Assembly: GCA_900319235.1 (NCBI GenBank)
Contig: ONNR01000012.1
Span: 42,061 to 106,060, forward strand
Reading direction: 5' to 3'
Origin: an uncultured Prevotellaceae bacterium
GTDB lineage: Bacteria; Bacteroidota; Bacteroidia; Bacteroidales; UBA3663
Length of the DNA: 64,000 bases
The translations under genes were made by a program, and so were the position numbers. The notes beneath the pieces are model-generated. The model was not told where the DNA came from and did not search any database. It worked only from the letters and a program-made list of their open reading frames with translations. This document shows positions 19,063-28,050 of this stretch, piece by piece (the first letter of the stretch is position 1; each line of letters begins with the position of its first letter).

Positions 19063-21654
19063 ATGAAGCCCCTCCTCCCTCTCCTCGCCCTCCTCTCCCT
19101 CGCCTCCTGTACTACAGCACCCGAGACCACTCGTGACGAAGCCCTCGCCTTCCTCTACGCCTCCATGCCCCTTCCCGACAGCGTGGACTACAGTCGCGAC
19201 TTCTGGCTCCAGAACATCGACTGCGCCCTCCAGGCACGCCGCGAGATGCCATGGGGACGCACCATCCCTGAACGCGAATGGCGCCACTTTGTCCTCCCCG
19301 TGCGTGTCAACAACGAAAACCTCGACACGTGTCGCATGGTGTTCTATCCACAACTCAAGGCCCGCGTCAAGGGCCTCTCGATGGCCGATGCCATCCTCGA
19401 GGTGAACCATTGGTGCCACGAACGCGTCACCTATCAGCCCAGCGACGAACGCACCTCATCTCCCCTCGCCACTATCCGTACAGCCTATGGTCGTTGCGGT
19501 GAGGAATCCACCTTCCTCGTGGCTGCCTTGCGCAGCGTCGGCATCCCCGCCCGCCAGGTCTATACTCCACGCTGGGCCCACACCGACGACAATCACGCTT
19601 GGGTCGAAGCCTGGGCCGATGGAGAGTGGCATTTCCTCGGTGCCTGCGAACCAGAACCCGTTCTCGACCTCGGTTGGTTCAATCAGCCCGCTTCGCGTGC
19701 CATGCTCATGCACACCAAGGTCTTCGGCCAATACGATGGACCCGAAGAAGTGATGCAGCGCAACGCCTGCTTCACCGAAATCGACGTCACCAACCGCTAT
19801 GCTCCCGTGGCTCGCAGTTATGTCCAAGTGCTCGATGTCGAGAATCATCCCGTTCCCGATGCCACGGTGGAATTCAAGATCTACAACTATGCTGAGTTCT
19901 ACACCGCCCTGCATCGTCAGACCGATGCCGAGGGCATAACCTCCATGCAGGCAGGCCTGGGCGACCTCATCTGCTGGGCGCACAAGGGCGACACCTACGG
20001 ATTCTGCAAGATTCACATCGGCGATACCGACACGCTACGCCTCACGCTCAATCATCATCCTGGCGAACGCTACAGCATAGACCTCGACATCGTGCCTCCC
20101 GATGAACGAAACACGTTGCCCGAAGTCTCCCCCGAACAACGTGCGCTCAACAACCAGCGTCTGGCCTACGAGGATTCGCTTCGCAACGCCTACGTTGCCA
20201 CCTTCCCCACGTCCGACGACCCACTCATCCTTGCCTCACGTGGCAATCATAAGGTAATCAATCAGTTCCTGAACCAGAATACCATCGTCGGTGAGGCTAT
20301 CAACCCCAATCTACGTCGTTCGTTGCTCAAGGCGCTTTCTGCCAAGGACCTCCACGATGTCACGCCCGACGTGCTGCGCGATGCCTTCTTTGGCTTCGAG
20401 CTTGCCGAACTTGATGCGATGGATGACTTCAAGATGCAGTACGTCGTCAATCCGCGCGTTGCCAACGAAGGACTCCGTCCCTACAAGGCCTTCTTTGCCC
20501 GGCACATCAGCGACGAACAGGCCAACGCCTGGCGTGCCGACCCGCAGCAGCTTGCCGCCTGGATTGGCCAGAACATCGCCCTCGATACCACGCGTAATCC
20601 CCAGAACCTGCGTATGACACCCGTCGGTGCCTGGACCCACCGATGCTGCGATGCCACCTCGCGCGACATCCTCTTCGTCGCCCTCGCCCGCTCTTGCCGC
20701 ATCCCCGCCCGCATCGACCCCGTCACCCGCAAACTCCAGTTCGCCCAACCAGGGGCCACCCCCCTCTGGACCGATGTTTCCATCGAGGACCCAGCCCCTG
20801 CCCCTTCTATCAACCCCGCTTCGTCCATCAATCCCGCTCCTTCCGTTTCAGTAGCGACCAAGCTTGGTCGCCCATCGCTTCAAGGCGCCCTCTCCCTCAC
20901 CTACACCCCCACGCGCTTCAACCCCGATCCGAAATACTACACCCACTTCACCCTCTCGCAAATCAAGGGCGGCTCTCCCGCCCTGCTCAACTACGGTGAA
21001 GAAGATTCCTACCGAAGCCTCTTCGACAGCAATGCCTCGCAGTTCGATTGTGGCGACTACATGCTCGTCACGGGCACACGCTTGGCCGTTGGTTCCGTTC
21101 TCGCCCATATCGAGGTCTTTCCCGTGGTGAAGGACCAGACTAACAAAGTGCCGCTGATGATACGACAAGCCGACACGGGATTGCAGGTCATCGGCAGCTT
21201 CAACAGCGAGAACCTCTACAACGACCTCAAGCAGGGCACGAAGTCCCTCCTCTCCACCACGGGTCGCGGCTATTACATCCTCGGCATCATCGCTCCCAAC
21301 AGCGAGCCCACCAACCACGCCCTTCGCGACATCGCCCAATGCAAACAGGCCTTTGATCAATGGGGCATTCCCTTCGTCCTCCTCTTCCGCAACCAGCAGG
21401 ACGCTGCCCGCTTCTCCGACGCCCCCGCCCTCCCCGACAAAACCTTTTTCGGCACCGACATCGACGGCAAAATCCTCGGCGAACTATGCGCTGAGATGCA
21501 TATCAATAACCCCACCCTCCCCATATTCATCATCGCCGACACCTTCAACCGCGTCGTCTTCCTCTCCGAAGGCTATACCATCGGCCTCGGTGAACAAATA
21601 ATCAAAGCAGAAAGCACTCTGACGGGCGACAGAATGCTTGCTCCTACAGAATAA
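19063..21654 (+). CDS. Lipoprotein with two transglutaminase-like domains
   Basis: An 863-residue lipoprotein (lipobox LASC, Cys16). The first transglutaminase-like fold contains the Cys in YGRCGEESTFLVAALRSVGIP, then DNHAWVEAW with the His and the usual Asp position after it, so it retains the Cys-His-Asp layout. After a beta-rich segment, a second, degenerate copy appears around residues 510-580 (TPVGAWTHRCCDATSRDILF then CRIPARID). The C-terminal 200 residues look thioredoxin-like in pattern (QWGIPFVLLFRNQQDAARF), unproven. A low-complexity Pro/Ser linker near residues 585-605 contains a REP-like palindrome, and the last 13 residues come from the first unit of a tandem array. Function unknown; peptidase or crosslinking roles are both possible. 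Confidence 0.8.
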   Translation: MKPLLPLLALLSLASCTTAPETTRDEALAFLYASMPLPDSVDYSRDFWLQNIDCALQARREMPWGRTIPEREWRHFVLPVRVNNENLDTCRMVFYPQLKARVKGLSMADAILEVNHWCHERVTYQPSDERTSSPLATIRTAYGRCGEESTFLVAALRSVGIPARQVYTPRWAHTDDNHAWVEAWADGEWHFLGACEPEPVLDLGWFNQPASRAMLMHTKVFGQYDGPEEVMQRNACFTEIDVTNRYAPVARSYVQVLDVENHPVPDATVEFKIYNYAEFYTALHRQTDAEGITSMQAGLGDLICWAHKGDTYGFCKIHIGDTDTLRLTLNHHPGERYSIDLDIVPPDERNTLPEVSPEQRALNNQRLAYEDSLRNAYVATFPTSDDPLILASRGNHKVINQFLNQNTIVGEAINPNLRRSLLKALSAKDLHDVTPDVLRDAFFGFELAELDAMDDFKMQYVVNPRVANEGLRPYKAFFARHISDEQANAWRADPQQLAAWIGQNIALDTTRNPQNLRMTPVGAWTHRCCDATSRDILFVALARSCRIPARIDPVTRKLQFAQPGATPLWTDVSIEDPAPAPSINPASSINPAPSVSVATKLGRPSLQGALSLTYTPTRFNPDPKYYTHFTLSQIKGGSPALLNYGEEDSYRSLFDSNASQFDCGDYMLVTGTRLAVGSVLAHIEVFPVVKDQTNKVPLMIRQADTGLQVIGSFNSENLYNDLKQGTKSLLSTTGRGYYILGIIAPNSEPTNHALRDIAQCKQAFDQWGIPFVLLFRNQQDAARFSDAPALPDKTFFGTDIDGKILGELCAEMHINNPTLPIFIIADTFNRVVFLSEGYTIGLGEQIIKAESTLTGDRMLAPTE
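20854..20871 (+). repeat. REP-like palindrome inside a coding region, copy 3
   Basis: GCGACCAAGCTTGGTCGC is a perfect 18-base palindrome preceded by a GTTTCAGT motif like other copies. It is read in frame within the Pro/Ser/Ala-rich linker of the transglutaminase lipoprotein. Confidence 0.75.
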
Positions 21655-22062
21655 AGCATCGTGACGGCCGTCAGAATGCTTGCGCAATCGGATAAAACAC
21701 TCTGTCGGCCGACAGAGTACTTGCTCCTACCGGATAGAGCATCATGACGCGCGACAGAGTACTTCCGCGATTGGATTGAGCATCACGACGCGCGACAGAG
21801 TACTTGCTTCTACAAGATAAAGCATTATGACGGCCGTCAGAGTATTTGCGCAAATGGACAGAGTACTCTGACGGCCGACAGAGTACTTGCTAATACAGGA
21901 GAAAGCATCATGACGGCCGTCAGAGTGTTTGCTACTACAGGAGAAAGCATCATGACGGCCGTCAGAGTGCTTGCTCCTACGAGATAAAGCATCGTGACGG
22001 CCGACAGAGTGTTTGCGCAAATGGATAGAGTACTCTGACGCGCGTCAGAGTGTTTGCTCCCC
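21611..22062. repeat. 11-unit palindromic tandem array, 41-42 bp period
   Basis: Fills most of the 430-base gap between two convergent genes. Unit starts: 21611, 21653, 21694, 21736, 21777, 21819, 21860, 21902, 21944, 21986, 22027. Each unit has a central palindrome such as GACGGCCGTC, GTCGGCCGAC or GACGCGCGTC flanked by CTCT/AGAG-like arms. Two unit types occur: 42-base units containing TCCTAC- or ATACAG-like words, and 41-base units containing GCGCAAATGGAT-like words. Unit 1 lies inside the end of the preceding gene. No other gene is seen in 21655-22084. Confidence 0.95.
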
Positions 22063-22084
22063 TATTCAAGAAAAAAATAATTTA

Positions 22085-22837
22085 TCAAATCAGCATCAGA
22101 ATAACAGAAATCCAGGTGACTACGGTGATGAAGCGACGGAAGATCTTTTCAGGCAACCAACGCACCAAACGCAAGCCCAACAGACCTCCGAGGACAATGA
22201 AGGGCAGACTGCAGAGGTCAGCCGCGAACGTGTGAAACGTGATGTTGTGCCACGCGAAGATCTGGAGCGGCACTTTCAGCAGATTCACCACCATGAAGAA
22301 CCACGCGTTGGTGCCCACGAAGTTCATCTTCGGCATCTTGGTCGAAAGAAGATAGATGGCCATCACGGGGCCTGCGGCATTGCCTATCATCGTCGTGAAA
22401 CCGCCCAGCAAGCCGAACAACGGCCCATACCACCACTTGTCGATGAGCATGTTCTGCTTTCCGCGAAACTCGGTCACCATCATCAGGATTAGCACGAAGA
22501 GCAAACAGGCACCCATGAGTTTCTTGAACTCGGAGGCAGGGACGAAGTGATCGACCGCAAGTGCTACAAAGAAACCAGCGATGGCCGAGGGCAGCAGACG
22601 GACGATGTAAGTCCAGTTGGCTACACGACGATAGTGCATCACCGCAAAGATGTCGGCCATGCAGAGCAGAGGGAGTATGAGACCCGTGGAAGGCTTTGCC
22701 CCAAAACTCAGCGCCATCAGGGGAATCACGAGCAGCGTCACTCCTTGTATTCCCGACTTCGACATACCCACAAGCAGCGCGGTGAGTGCCAGGAGCACCC
22801 ACTGCGATGTTTGGTATGTCAAGAAGAATTCGCACAT
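22085..22837 (-). CDS. TauE/SafE family sulfite/anion exporter
   Basis: A 250-residue membrane protein with about eight hydrophobic helices and the TauE/SafE pattern: LLVGMSKSGIQGVTLLVIPLMA at the start, GFFVALAVDHFVP, and the second-half repeat GLLGGFTTMIGNAAGPVMAIYL. Members export sulfite, sulfoacetate or related anions; the substrate here is unknown. Its ATG directly abuts the stop codon of the S66 peptidase gene, so the two are co-transcribed and probably translationally coupled. Confidence 0.88.
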   Translation of the reverse strand: MCEFFLTYQTSQWVLLALTALLVGMSKSGIQGVTLLVIPLMALSFGAKPSTGLILPLLCMADIFAVMHYRRVANWTYIVRLLPSAIAGFFVALAVDHFVPASEFKKLMGACLLFVLILMMVTEFRGKQNMLIDKWWYGPLFGLLGGFTTMIGNAAGPVMAIYLLSTKMPKMNFVGTNAWFFMVVNLLKVPLQIFAWHNITFHTFAADLCSLPFIVLGGLLGLRLVRWLPEKIFRRFITVVTWISVILMLI

Positions 22838-23965
22838 TTACTCAATCTTTCCTGCCATGCGGAGACGGACGGGAGCAGGCGTAGAGGGCGCCGTGATAGC
22901 ATCGGTGTTGACAAGTTGCTGGTCACCCTCTATGTCGAACAGAAGGGTTGCACCATCACCGCGTACGTCAATGGTGACGGGAGCGCCCATCACGAGGGGC
23001 AGATTCACGTCGCCATGACCAGCGGGGAATCCGCAGAGCACGGGAATACGATAGTCCTTCAGCATCTCGTGGAGCATGGCCTCGACGCTGATGGTCGTGC
23101 CATCGGGCTGCTTGAACTCGGTACCGCAATCGGTGAACTCACCAAGGATAATGCCATTACAGCGGTCGAGCACACCGTTCATTTGCAGGATACGCATCTG
23201 ACGATCGATGTTGTGCATCGATTCCTCGACTTCCTCGATGAAGAGTATCAGGTTCTTGCCTTTAGTGGCATCAGCCTGTGAGCCGAGGTTTGGCACGAAG
23301 GTGCAAATGTTTCCTCCGACGAGCACACCACTGGCCTTGCCCTCGATGTTCTGCTCATGGGCGGGCAGTTCGTAGCGCGGGACTTTGCCGAGCAACAGGT
23401 CGCGCAAGAGGATGCTCGAAGCATCGGTGCCGCCCTTGGCGAGGAACGAACTCATGGTGCCGTGGATGCTCATCACACCGGCACAGTTCCACAAGCCATG
23501 GAGGGTGGAGATGTCGCTGAAACCGATCATCCACTTGGGCGAAGCCTTGATGTCGGAAAGCGACAAGTGGTCGATGAGCTGAATGGAGCCATAGCCGCCA
23601 CGGTTACAGAGGATAGCCTTGATGGAAGGATCGCTGAGCGCCCAACGGAGGTCACTGATGCGTTCGGCTACGGTCCCAGCATATTTCCCATCGACAATCT
23701 CACCTACATGGGGACCGATAACGGGTTCAAATCCCCAGACACGCAGGAGGTCGGCTGTCTTCTCGACATTCTCCATCGGGGTGAAGTAAGAGGGTGAGAC
23801 GAGTGCCACCTTGTCGCCTGCCTTGAGGTAGTCAGGCTTGACGCATCTTTGCACATTTTGACCAGGATTGACGAAATCGGGGTCATCGCTTTCGCACGAT
23901 GACAACATGAACATACTCATGGCAGCCAACAGGGTAGCAACTGCCATAGAAAGAATCTTTTTCAT
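22838..23965 (-). CDS. S66 family LD-carboxypeptidase-like lipoprotein
   Basis: A 375-residue lipoprotein (lipobox LSSC) of the LD-carboxypeptidase/MccF family S66. KAGDKVALVSPS begins the fold; NRGGYGSIQLIDHL is the family motif; the nucleophile Ser is in GFSDIST; HGTM and the C-terminal GFPAGHGDVNLPLVMG contain the catalytic His region. LdcA trims cell-wall tetrapeptides in the cytoplasm, whereas this version has a lipoprotein signal, so a periplasmic murein-peptide role is inferred. It is the first gene of a unit with TauE and has a good promoter 27 bases upstream. Confidence 0.88.
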   Translation of the reverse strand: MKKILSMAVATLLAAMSMFMLSSCESDDPDFVNPGQNVQRCVKPDYLKAGDKVALVSPSYFTPMENVEKTADLLRVWGFEPVIGPHVGEIVDGKYAGTVAERISDLRWALSDPSIKAILCNRGGYGSIQLIDHLSLSDIKASPKWMIGFSDISTLHGLWNCAGVMSIHGTMSSFLAKGGTDASSILLRDLLLGKVPRYELPAHEQNIEGKASGVLVGGNICTFVPNLGSQADATKGKNLILFIEEVEESMHNIDRQMRILQMNGVLDRCNGIILGEFTDCGTEFKQPDGTTISVEAMLHEMLKDYRIPVLCGFPAGHGDVNLPLVMGAPVTIDVRGDGATLLFDIEGDQQLVNTDAITAPSTPAPVRLRMAGKIE

Positions 23966-23991
23966 TTGTTTTTAAATATCTAAATCGGACG

Positions 23992-24022
23992 CAAAGATAC
24001 TGCTTTTTCGCGATATGGCCAA
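23992..24022 (-). promoter_or_regulatory. Promoter of the S66-TauE operon
   Basis: Minus-strand TATCTTTG (23992-23999) with TTG (24020-24022) 20 bases upstream. Leader of about 20 bases. Confidence 0.7.
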
Positions 24023-24030
24023 ACTTTTTT

Positions 24031-24075
24031 TAAAAGAATCGCAAGCGAAGGTCAATTGAGACCTCTCGCTTGCGA
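24031..24075 (-). terminator. Terminator after the SIMPL gene
   Basis: Inverted repeat TCGCAAGCGA (24039-24048) / TCGCTTGCGA (24066-24075), extended by AGGTC/GACCT and with loop AATTGA; read on the minus strand it is followed by TTCTTTT. It lies between the SIMPL stop and the next promoter. Confidence 0.7.
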
Positions 24076-24103
24076 CAGAATTGTTTCTGAAGGGATAAAA
24101 GAG

Positions 24104-24790
24104 TTACTTCAGATAGTACTCGATAGTTGTGACAACACGTACTTTGCGCTTGTGAGGCATGACTTCGTCGCTCTCGATCTCAAACTGACCCTGGCGAGCG
24201 GTGCAGATGCTGCCGAGCTTTGCTCCTGCATCTTCGGCAAACTTCTGTGCCACGATGCGTGCGTTCTTGGTGGCTTCCTCCACCATCTCGGGCTTCAGGT
24301 CGTTCAAGCCGGTGTATTCGTAACTGCAGTAACTGTTGTCGAGGAGAACGCCCTGCTTGAGCAGGTCGAGCTGCTTCATGCGCAGAGTCATGATCTTCTC
24401 AACATCAGACGAAACGATGGTGAGACGACCCGTCACAACGAAACGTGCCATGACGTCCTTCTTCTCATTCCAGTTGTACCATGAGGAGCGGTCCTCAGCC
24501 GAAGGAACATCGAGGAAAATCTCGTCCTCCTTCACACCATTTGACTTGAGGAACTTGATGAGTTTGTCCTGCTTTGGCTCGAGGCTCTCGTAGAGGAACT
24601 CAAGTGCATTGCCGGCCACGTTGTACGACAGCGACCAAGTGACCTTGTCGGCCATGACTTCGCGCTCGGAAAGGCCCTTGACGGTAACATGACGATCCTT
24701 GTTGGCAATCTTTTCGATGCCACAATAGATGAAGTAACCCGACAGGGCTACTCCGATACCCAGAATCAATGCCCAAACATAATTTTTCAT
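24104..24790 (-). CDS. SIMPL (DUF541) domain protein
   Basis: A 228-residue protein with an N-terminal membrane helix (YVWALILGIGVALSGYFIY) and a SIMPL/DUF541 fold: VTVKGLSEREVMADKVTWSL at the start, LKSNGVKEDEI, ARFVVTGRLTIVS and EATKNARIVAQKFAEDAGAKLG. The family forms periplasmic or membrane-bound oligomers of poorly known function; Brucella BP26 is a member. It is a single gene with its own promoter. Confidence 0.88.
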   Translation of the reverse strand: MKNYVWALILGIGVALSGYFIYCGIEKIANKDRHVTVKGLSEREVMADKVTWSLSYNVAGNALEFLYESLEPKQDKLIKFLKSNGVKEDEIFLDVPSAEDRSSWYNWNEKKDVMARFVVTGRLTIVSSDVEKIMTLRMKQLDLLKQGVLLDNSYCSYEYTGLNDLKPEMVEEATKNARIVAQKFAEDAGAKLGSICTARQGQFEIESDEVMPHKRKVRVVTTIEYYLK

Positions 24791-24830
24791 TGCTGTAAAT
24801 TTTATGAGTAAAAATGGTTTTATTACGTTG

Positions 24831-24861
24831 CAAAGATAGGGCTTTCTGCCGAAATATGCAA
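24831..24861 (-). promoter_or_regulatory. Promoter of the SIMPL gene
   Basis: Minus-strand TATCTTTG (24831-24838) with TTG (24859-24861), spacing 20 bases; about 36-base leader. Confidence 0.7.
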
Positions 24862-24929
24862 GAAAAAGGATGGAAAAAAGTACGAAACATATTCACCTTT
24901 GTACGAAAACTGTTTTTGAAAGGCATAAT

Positions 24930-24962
24930 TTGCGGCAAAATAAAAAGAAAATCGTATCTTTG
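24930..24962 (+). promoter_or_regulatory. Promoter of the GH2 gene
   Basis: TATCTTTG (24955-24962) with TTG (24930-24932), spacing 22 bases, slightly long. The ATG at 24973 follows closely, giving a very short leader. Confidence 0.55.
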
Positions 24963-24972
24963 CAGCACAATT

Positions 24973-27900
24973 ATGATTCATATGAAACGCTTGCTCATCA
25001 CACTCATTGCGCTCTGCACACTGGCCACAGCTGGGGCGCAGCGCCAACGCTACAACTTCAACTCCGAATGGAGCATCACGTTCGCCGACCCCGACACCAA
25101 TCCATCGGCCGAAGCGAAGAAGGTCACCTTGCCCCACGCATGGAACGAGGACTATGCCTTCATGGTCGAGATACGGCAACATCCCGATGCTGAGGTATGG
25201 TATCGGAAGACATTCAAGCTGCCTGCTTCGGATGAAGGCAAGCACATCCTGCTGGAATTCGAAGGCGCACGCCAGGCAGCAGAAGTGTGGATCAACGGAC
25301 ATCGCCTTGGCCTGCACGAGAACGGCGTCATGGCTTTCGGCTTCGACCTGACACCTTATATAAATTATGCTGGTGAAAACGTACTGAAGGTGCGCACCGA
25401 CAACAACTGGAGTTACCAGGAGCAAGCCACGGGTACGCGTTACCAATGGAACAATTCTAACTTCAACGCCAACTTCGGAGGCCTGCCCAAAAACGTCTGG
25501 TTGCATGTGACAGGTGATATCTATCAGACGCTACCCCTCTATTCATGTCTTGGTACGACGGGCACCTACATCTACGGCACGGACTACGACATCAAGGGAC
25601 GTAAGGTAACGGTAAATGCTGAGTCGCAAGTCATCAACGCTTCGGACAAACCCCAGCGCGTGGCCCTGCAAGTGGAGGTGCTCGACATCGACGGCAAACT
25701 TGTCGGCAAGTACAAGGGCCGCTCACAACTGATTGCTGCGGGCGATACGGCAGTAATCGGAGCTTCGCGAAGACTCAGCGGCATGCACTTCTGGTCATGG
25801 GGCTACGGATATCTATATAACGTCAAGACCAGCCTCGTAGTGGGCGGCAAGATCTTCGACACAGTGGATACACGCACAGGTTTCCGCAAGACACGTTTCG
25901 CCGAAGGAAAGATCTGGCTCAACGACCGTGTGCTGATGATGCACGGCTATGCGCAGCGCACTTCGAACGAATGGCCCGGCGTGGGCATGAGCGTGCCCGC
26001 CTGGCTGAGCGACTACTCGAACGACCTGATGGTGCAGTCGGGCGGCAACCTTGTGCGCTGGATGCACGTCACCCCCTGGAAGCAGGATGTCGAATCGTGC
26101 GACCGCGTGGGCCTCATCCAGGCGATGCCTGCAGGTGATGCCGAGAAGGACTGCAACGGACGCCAATGGGAACAGCGCTGCGAACTGATGCGCGACGCCA
26201 TCATCTACAACCGCAACAACCCCTCCATCCTCTTCTACGAGGGCGGCAACGAGAGCATCAGCCGCGACCACATGGTGGAACTGAAGGAGATTCGCAACCT
26301 GTTTGACCCCTACGGAGGACGTGCCATCGGCAGCCGCGAGATGCTCGACATCGACGAGGCGGAATATGGCGGCGAGATGCTCTACATCAACAAGAGCGGC
26401 AAGCACCCGATGTGGGCCATGGAATACTGCCGCGACGAGGGCTATCGCCAGTATTGGGACAACTATTCCTATCCCTTCCACCAGGAGGGTGCCGGCCCCT
26501 GGTACCGCAAGGCACCTGCCGACATCTATAACCACAATTCGGACGAGCTGGCCATCGAGCACATCCGGCGCTGGTACGACTACTACGTGCAGCGTCCCGG
26601 ACAGGGACGACGCGTTAGCTCGGGCGGCGTGAAGATCATCTTTTCGGACACCAACACCCACGGACGCTCGGAGTTCAGCTACCGCGTTTCGGGCGTGGTC
26701 GATCCCATGCGCATCGAGAAGGAAGGGTTCTATGCCGCCCAGGTGATGTGGAACAGCTGGGTCGATATCGACTACAGCCGCACGCATATTATGGGTCATT
26801 GGAACTATCCTGAGGGAGTGAAGAAGAACATTTACGTGGTTTCGACCGACCCTGTGGTTGACCTGCTGATCAACGATAGCCTCGTGGCACGTAGCACACA
26901 GGCCGAATACCGTTTCCTGCATACGTTCAAGAACGTCACCTACGTACCAGGCACAATTCGTGCCGTGGGCTACAGCGACGCTTCTGGAAGCACTGCGAGC
27001 AGTTGTGACAGCATCGAGACTGCCGGTCCTGCCGACCACCTCAACCTCACCCTCATCCAAAGTCCCAATGGTATGGTGGCCGATGGTGCCGACATGGCGC
27101 TCGTGCAAGTGGAGGTAGTGGATAGCGAAGGTCGTCGATGCCCTACCGACAATCATCTCATCACCTGGAAGGTGGAAGGCCCAGCCGAATACCGAGGAGG
27201 CATTGCCAAGAGTCCCGATTTCGACAATTACATCCTTGCGGAGACATTGCCCGTGGAATGTGGCGTGAACCGCGTACTGGTTCGTTCGACCACAACACCG
27301 GGCACTATCCGCGTCACTGCTTCGGCACGTGGACTAGGCAATGCAGGCGCTAGCAGTGGCGAAGCTGCCGCTTCGACCATCGTTGGTCCTAATCCTTCGG
27401 GATGGAGCGGTAATGGCGCATCGACCAACCGCGAATGGACCACGGCCGAGGTAAACTGGCAGACACTCCCCGTGCCCGGCGAGGTGAATGCGGGCCTCAG
27501 CACCTATATCGCGGGTGCTGCCCTACCTTGCATCCTTGACCGTGGCGAGACTCCTTTGACGCCCTCCTACGTAGATCGTTTCGAGACCATCGGCATCACT
27601 TCGGCCGAAGCAGGTGCCAATACAAATGAAGCAAAGAGCAGTTTCGATGACAACGAACTCAGCGAATGGCGCAACGACGGACGCCTCTCGACAGCGTGGA
27701 TCACCTACACGCTGGATCGTCCTGCTGCCATTGACCATATCAGCCTCAAACTGACGGGATGGCGCCAGCGCAGTTATCCAATCGAGATCTATGCAGATGA
27801 GACGCTCGTCTGGAAGGGCGACACTCCCAAGTCGCTTGGCTACGTGGAACTCGACATCGAGCAGCCCGTCGAGGCAAAGACCTACACCATCCGACAGGTG

Positions 27901-28050
27901 GGTTCGGCTACCGACAAGGAAGCCTTCGGACAAATCGTCGAACTGGCAGCCCCCAACGCAGGAGAGCTCGACCTCTACAAGAGCGCCGATGGCGACAAAG
28001 TGAAAGGCGAGCTCCGCATCGTGGAAATTGATTTCCTGAAACGTTATTAA
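24973..28050 (+). CDS. Glycoside hydrolase family 2 (beta-galactosidase-like), secreted
   Basis: A 1,025-residue exported enzyme (signal peptide MKRLLITLIALCTLATAGAQ). The GH2 sugar-binding jelly roll carries VTLPHAWNED, WYRKTFKLP and EFEGARQAAEVWINGHRLG, followed by the immunoglobulin-like domain and TIM barrel. Candidate catalytic acids are Glu427 in EGGNES and Glu484 in AMEYCRDEG. After further beta-sandwich domains a C-terminal discoidin-like module is suggested by SEWRNDGRLSTAWITYTLD and IDHISLKLTGWRQRSYPIEI. Related Bacteroidetes enzymes act on beta-galactosides or uronides; the substrate is not assignable. Start at 24973 or the ATG at 24982. The 3' end overlaps the convergent azlD by four bases. 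Confidence 0.88.
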   Translation: MIHMKRLLITLIALCTLATAGAQRQRYNFNSEWSITFADPDTNPSAEAKKVTLPHAWNEDYAFMVEIRQHPDAEVWYRKTFKLPASDEGKHILLEFEGARQAAEVWINGHRLGLHENGVMAFGFDLTPYINYAGENVLKVRTDNNWSYQEQATGTRYQWNNSNFNANFGGLPKNVWLHVTGDIYQTLPLYSCLGTTGTYIYGTDYDIKGRKVTVNAESQVINASDKPQRVALQVEVLDIDGKLVGKYKGRSQLIAAGDTAVIGASRRLSGMHFWSWGYGYLYNVKTSLVVGGKIFDTVDTRTGFRKTRFAEGKIWLNDRVLMMHGYAQRTSNEWPGVGMSVPAWLSDYSNDLMVQSGGNLVRWMHVTPWKQDVESCDRVGLIQAMPAGDAEKDCNGRQWEQRCELMRDAIIYNRNNPSILFYEGGNESISRDHMVELKEIRNLFDPYGGRAIGSREMLDIDEAEYGGEMLYINKSGKHPMWAMEYCRDEGYRQYWDNYSYPFHQEGAGPWYRKAPADIYNHNSDELAIEHIRRWYDYYVQRPGQGRRVSSGGVKIIFSDTNTHGRSEFSYRVSGVVDPMRIEKEGFYAAQVMWNSWVDIDYSRTHIMGHWNYPEGVKKNIYVVSTDPVVDLLINDSLVARSTQAEYRFLHTFKNVTYVPGTIRAVGYSDASGSTASSCDSIETAGPADHLNLTLIQSPNGMVADGADMALVQVEVVDSEGRRCPTDNHLITWKVEGPAEYRGGIAKSPDFDNYILAETLPVECGVNRVLVRSTTTPGTIRVTASARGLGNAGASSGEAAASTIVGPNPSGWSGNGASTNREWTTAEVNWQTLPVPGEVNAGLSTYIAGAALPCILDRGETPLTPSYVDRFETIGITSAEAGANTNEAKSSFDDNELSEWRNDGRLSTAWITYTLDRPAAIDHISLKLTGWRQRSYPIEIYADETLVWKGDTPKSLGYVELDIEQPVEAKTYTIRQVGSATDKEAFGQIVELAAPNAGELDLYKSADGDKVKGELRIVEIDFLKRY

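Noticed and set aside
21671..22020. Minus-strand proteins with 14-residue repeats (MRKHSDGRHDALS-like)
   Set aside because: These follow only from the 42-base DNA period in three frames; no promoter or homology, and frames break at 41-base units.
21611..22062. CRISPR array
   Set aside because: The period is about 41.6 bases and the whole unit is conserved, with no unique spacers; no cas genes are in the window. Tandem repeat.
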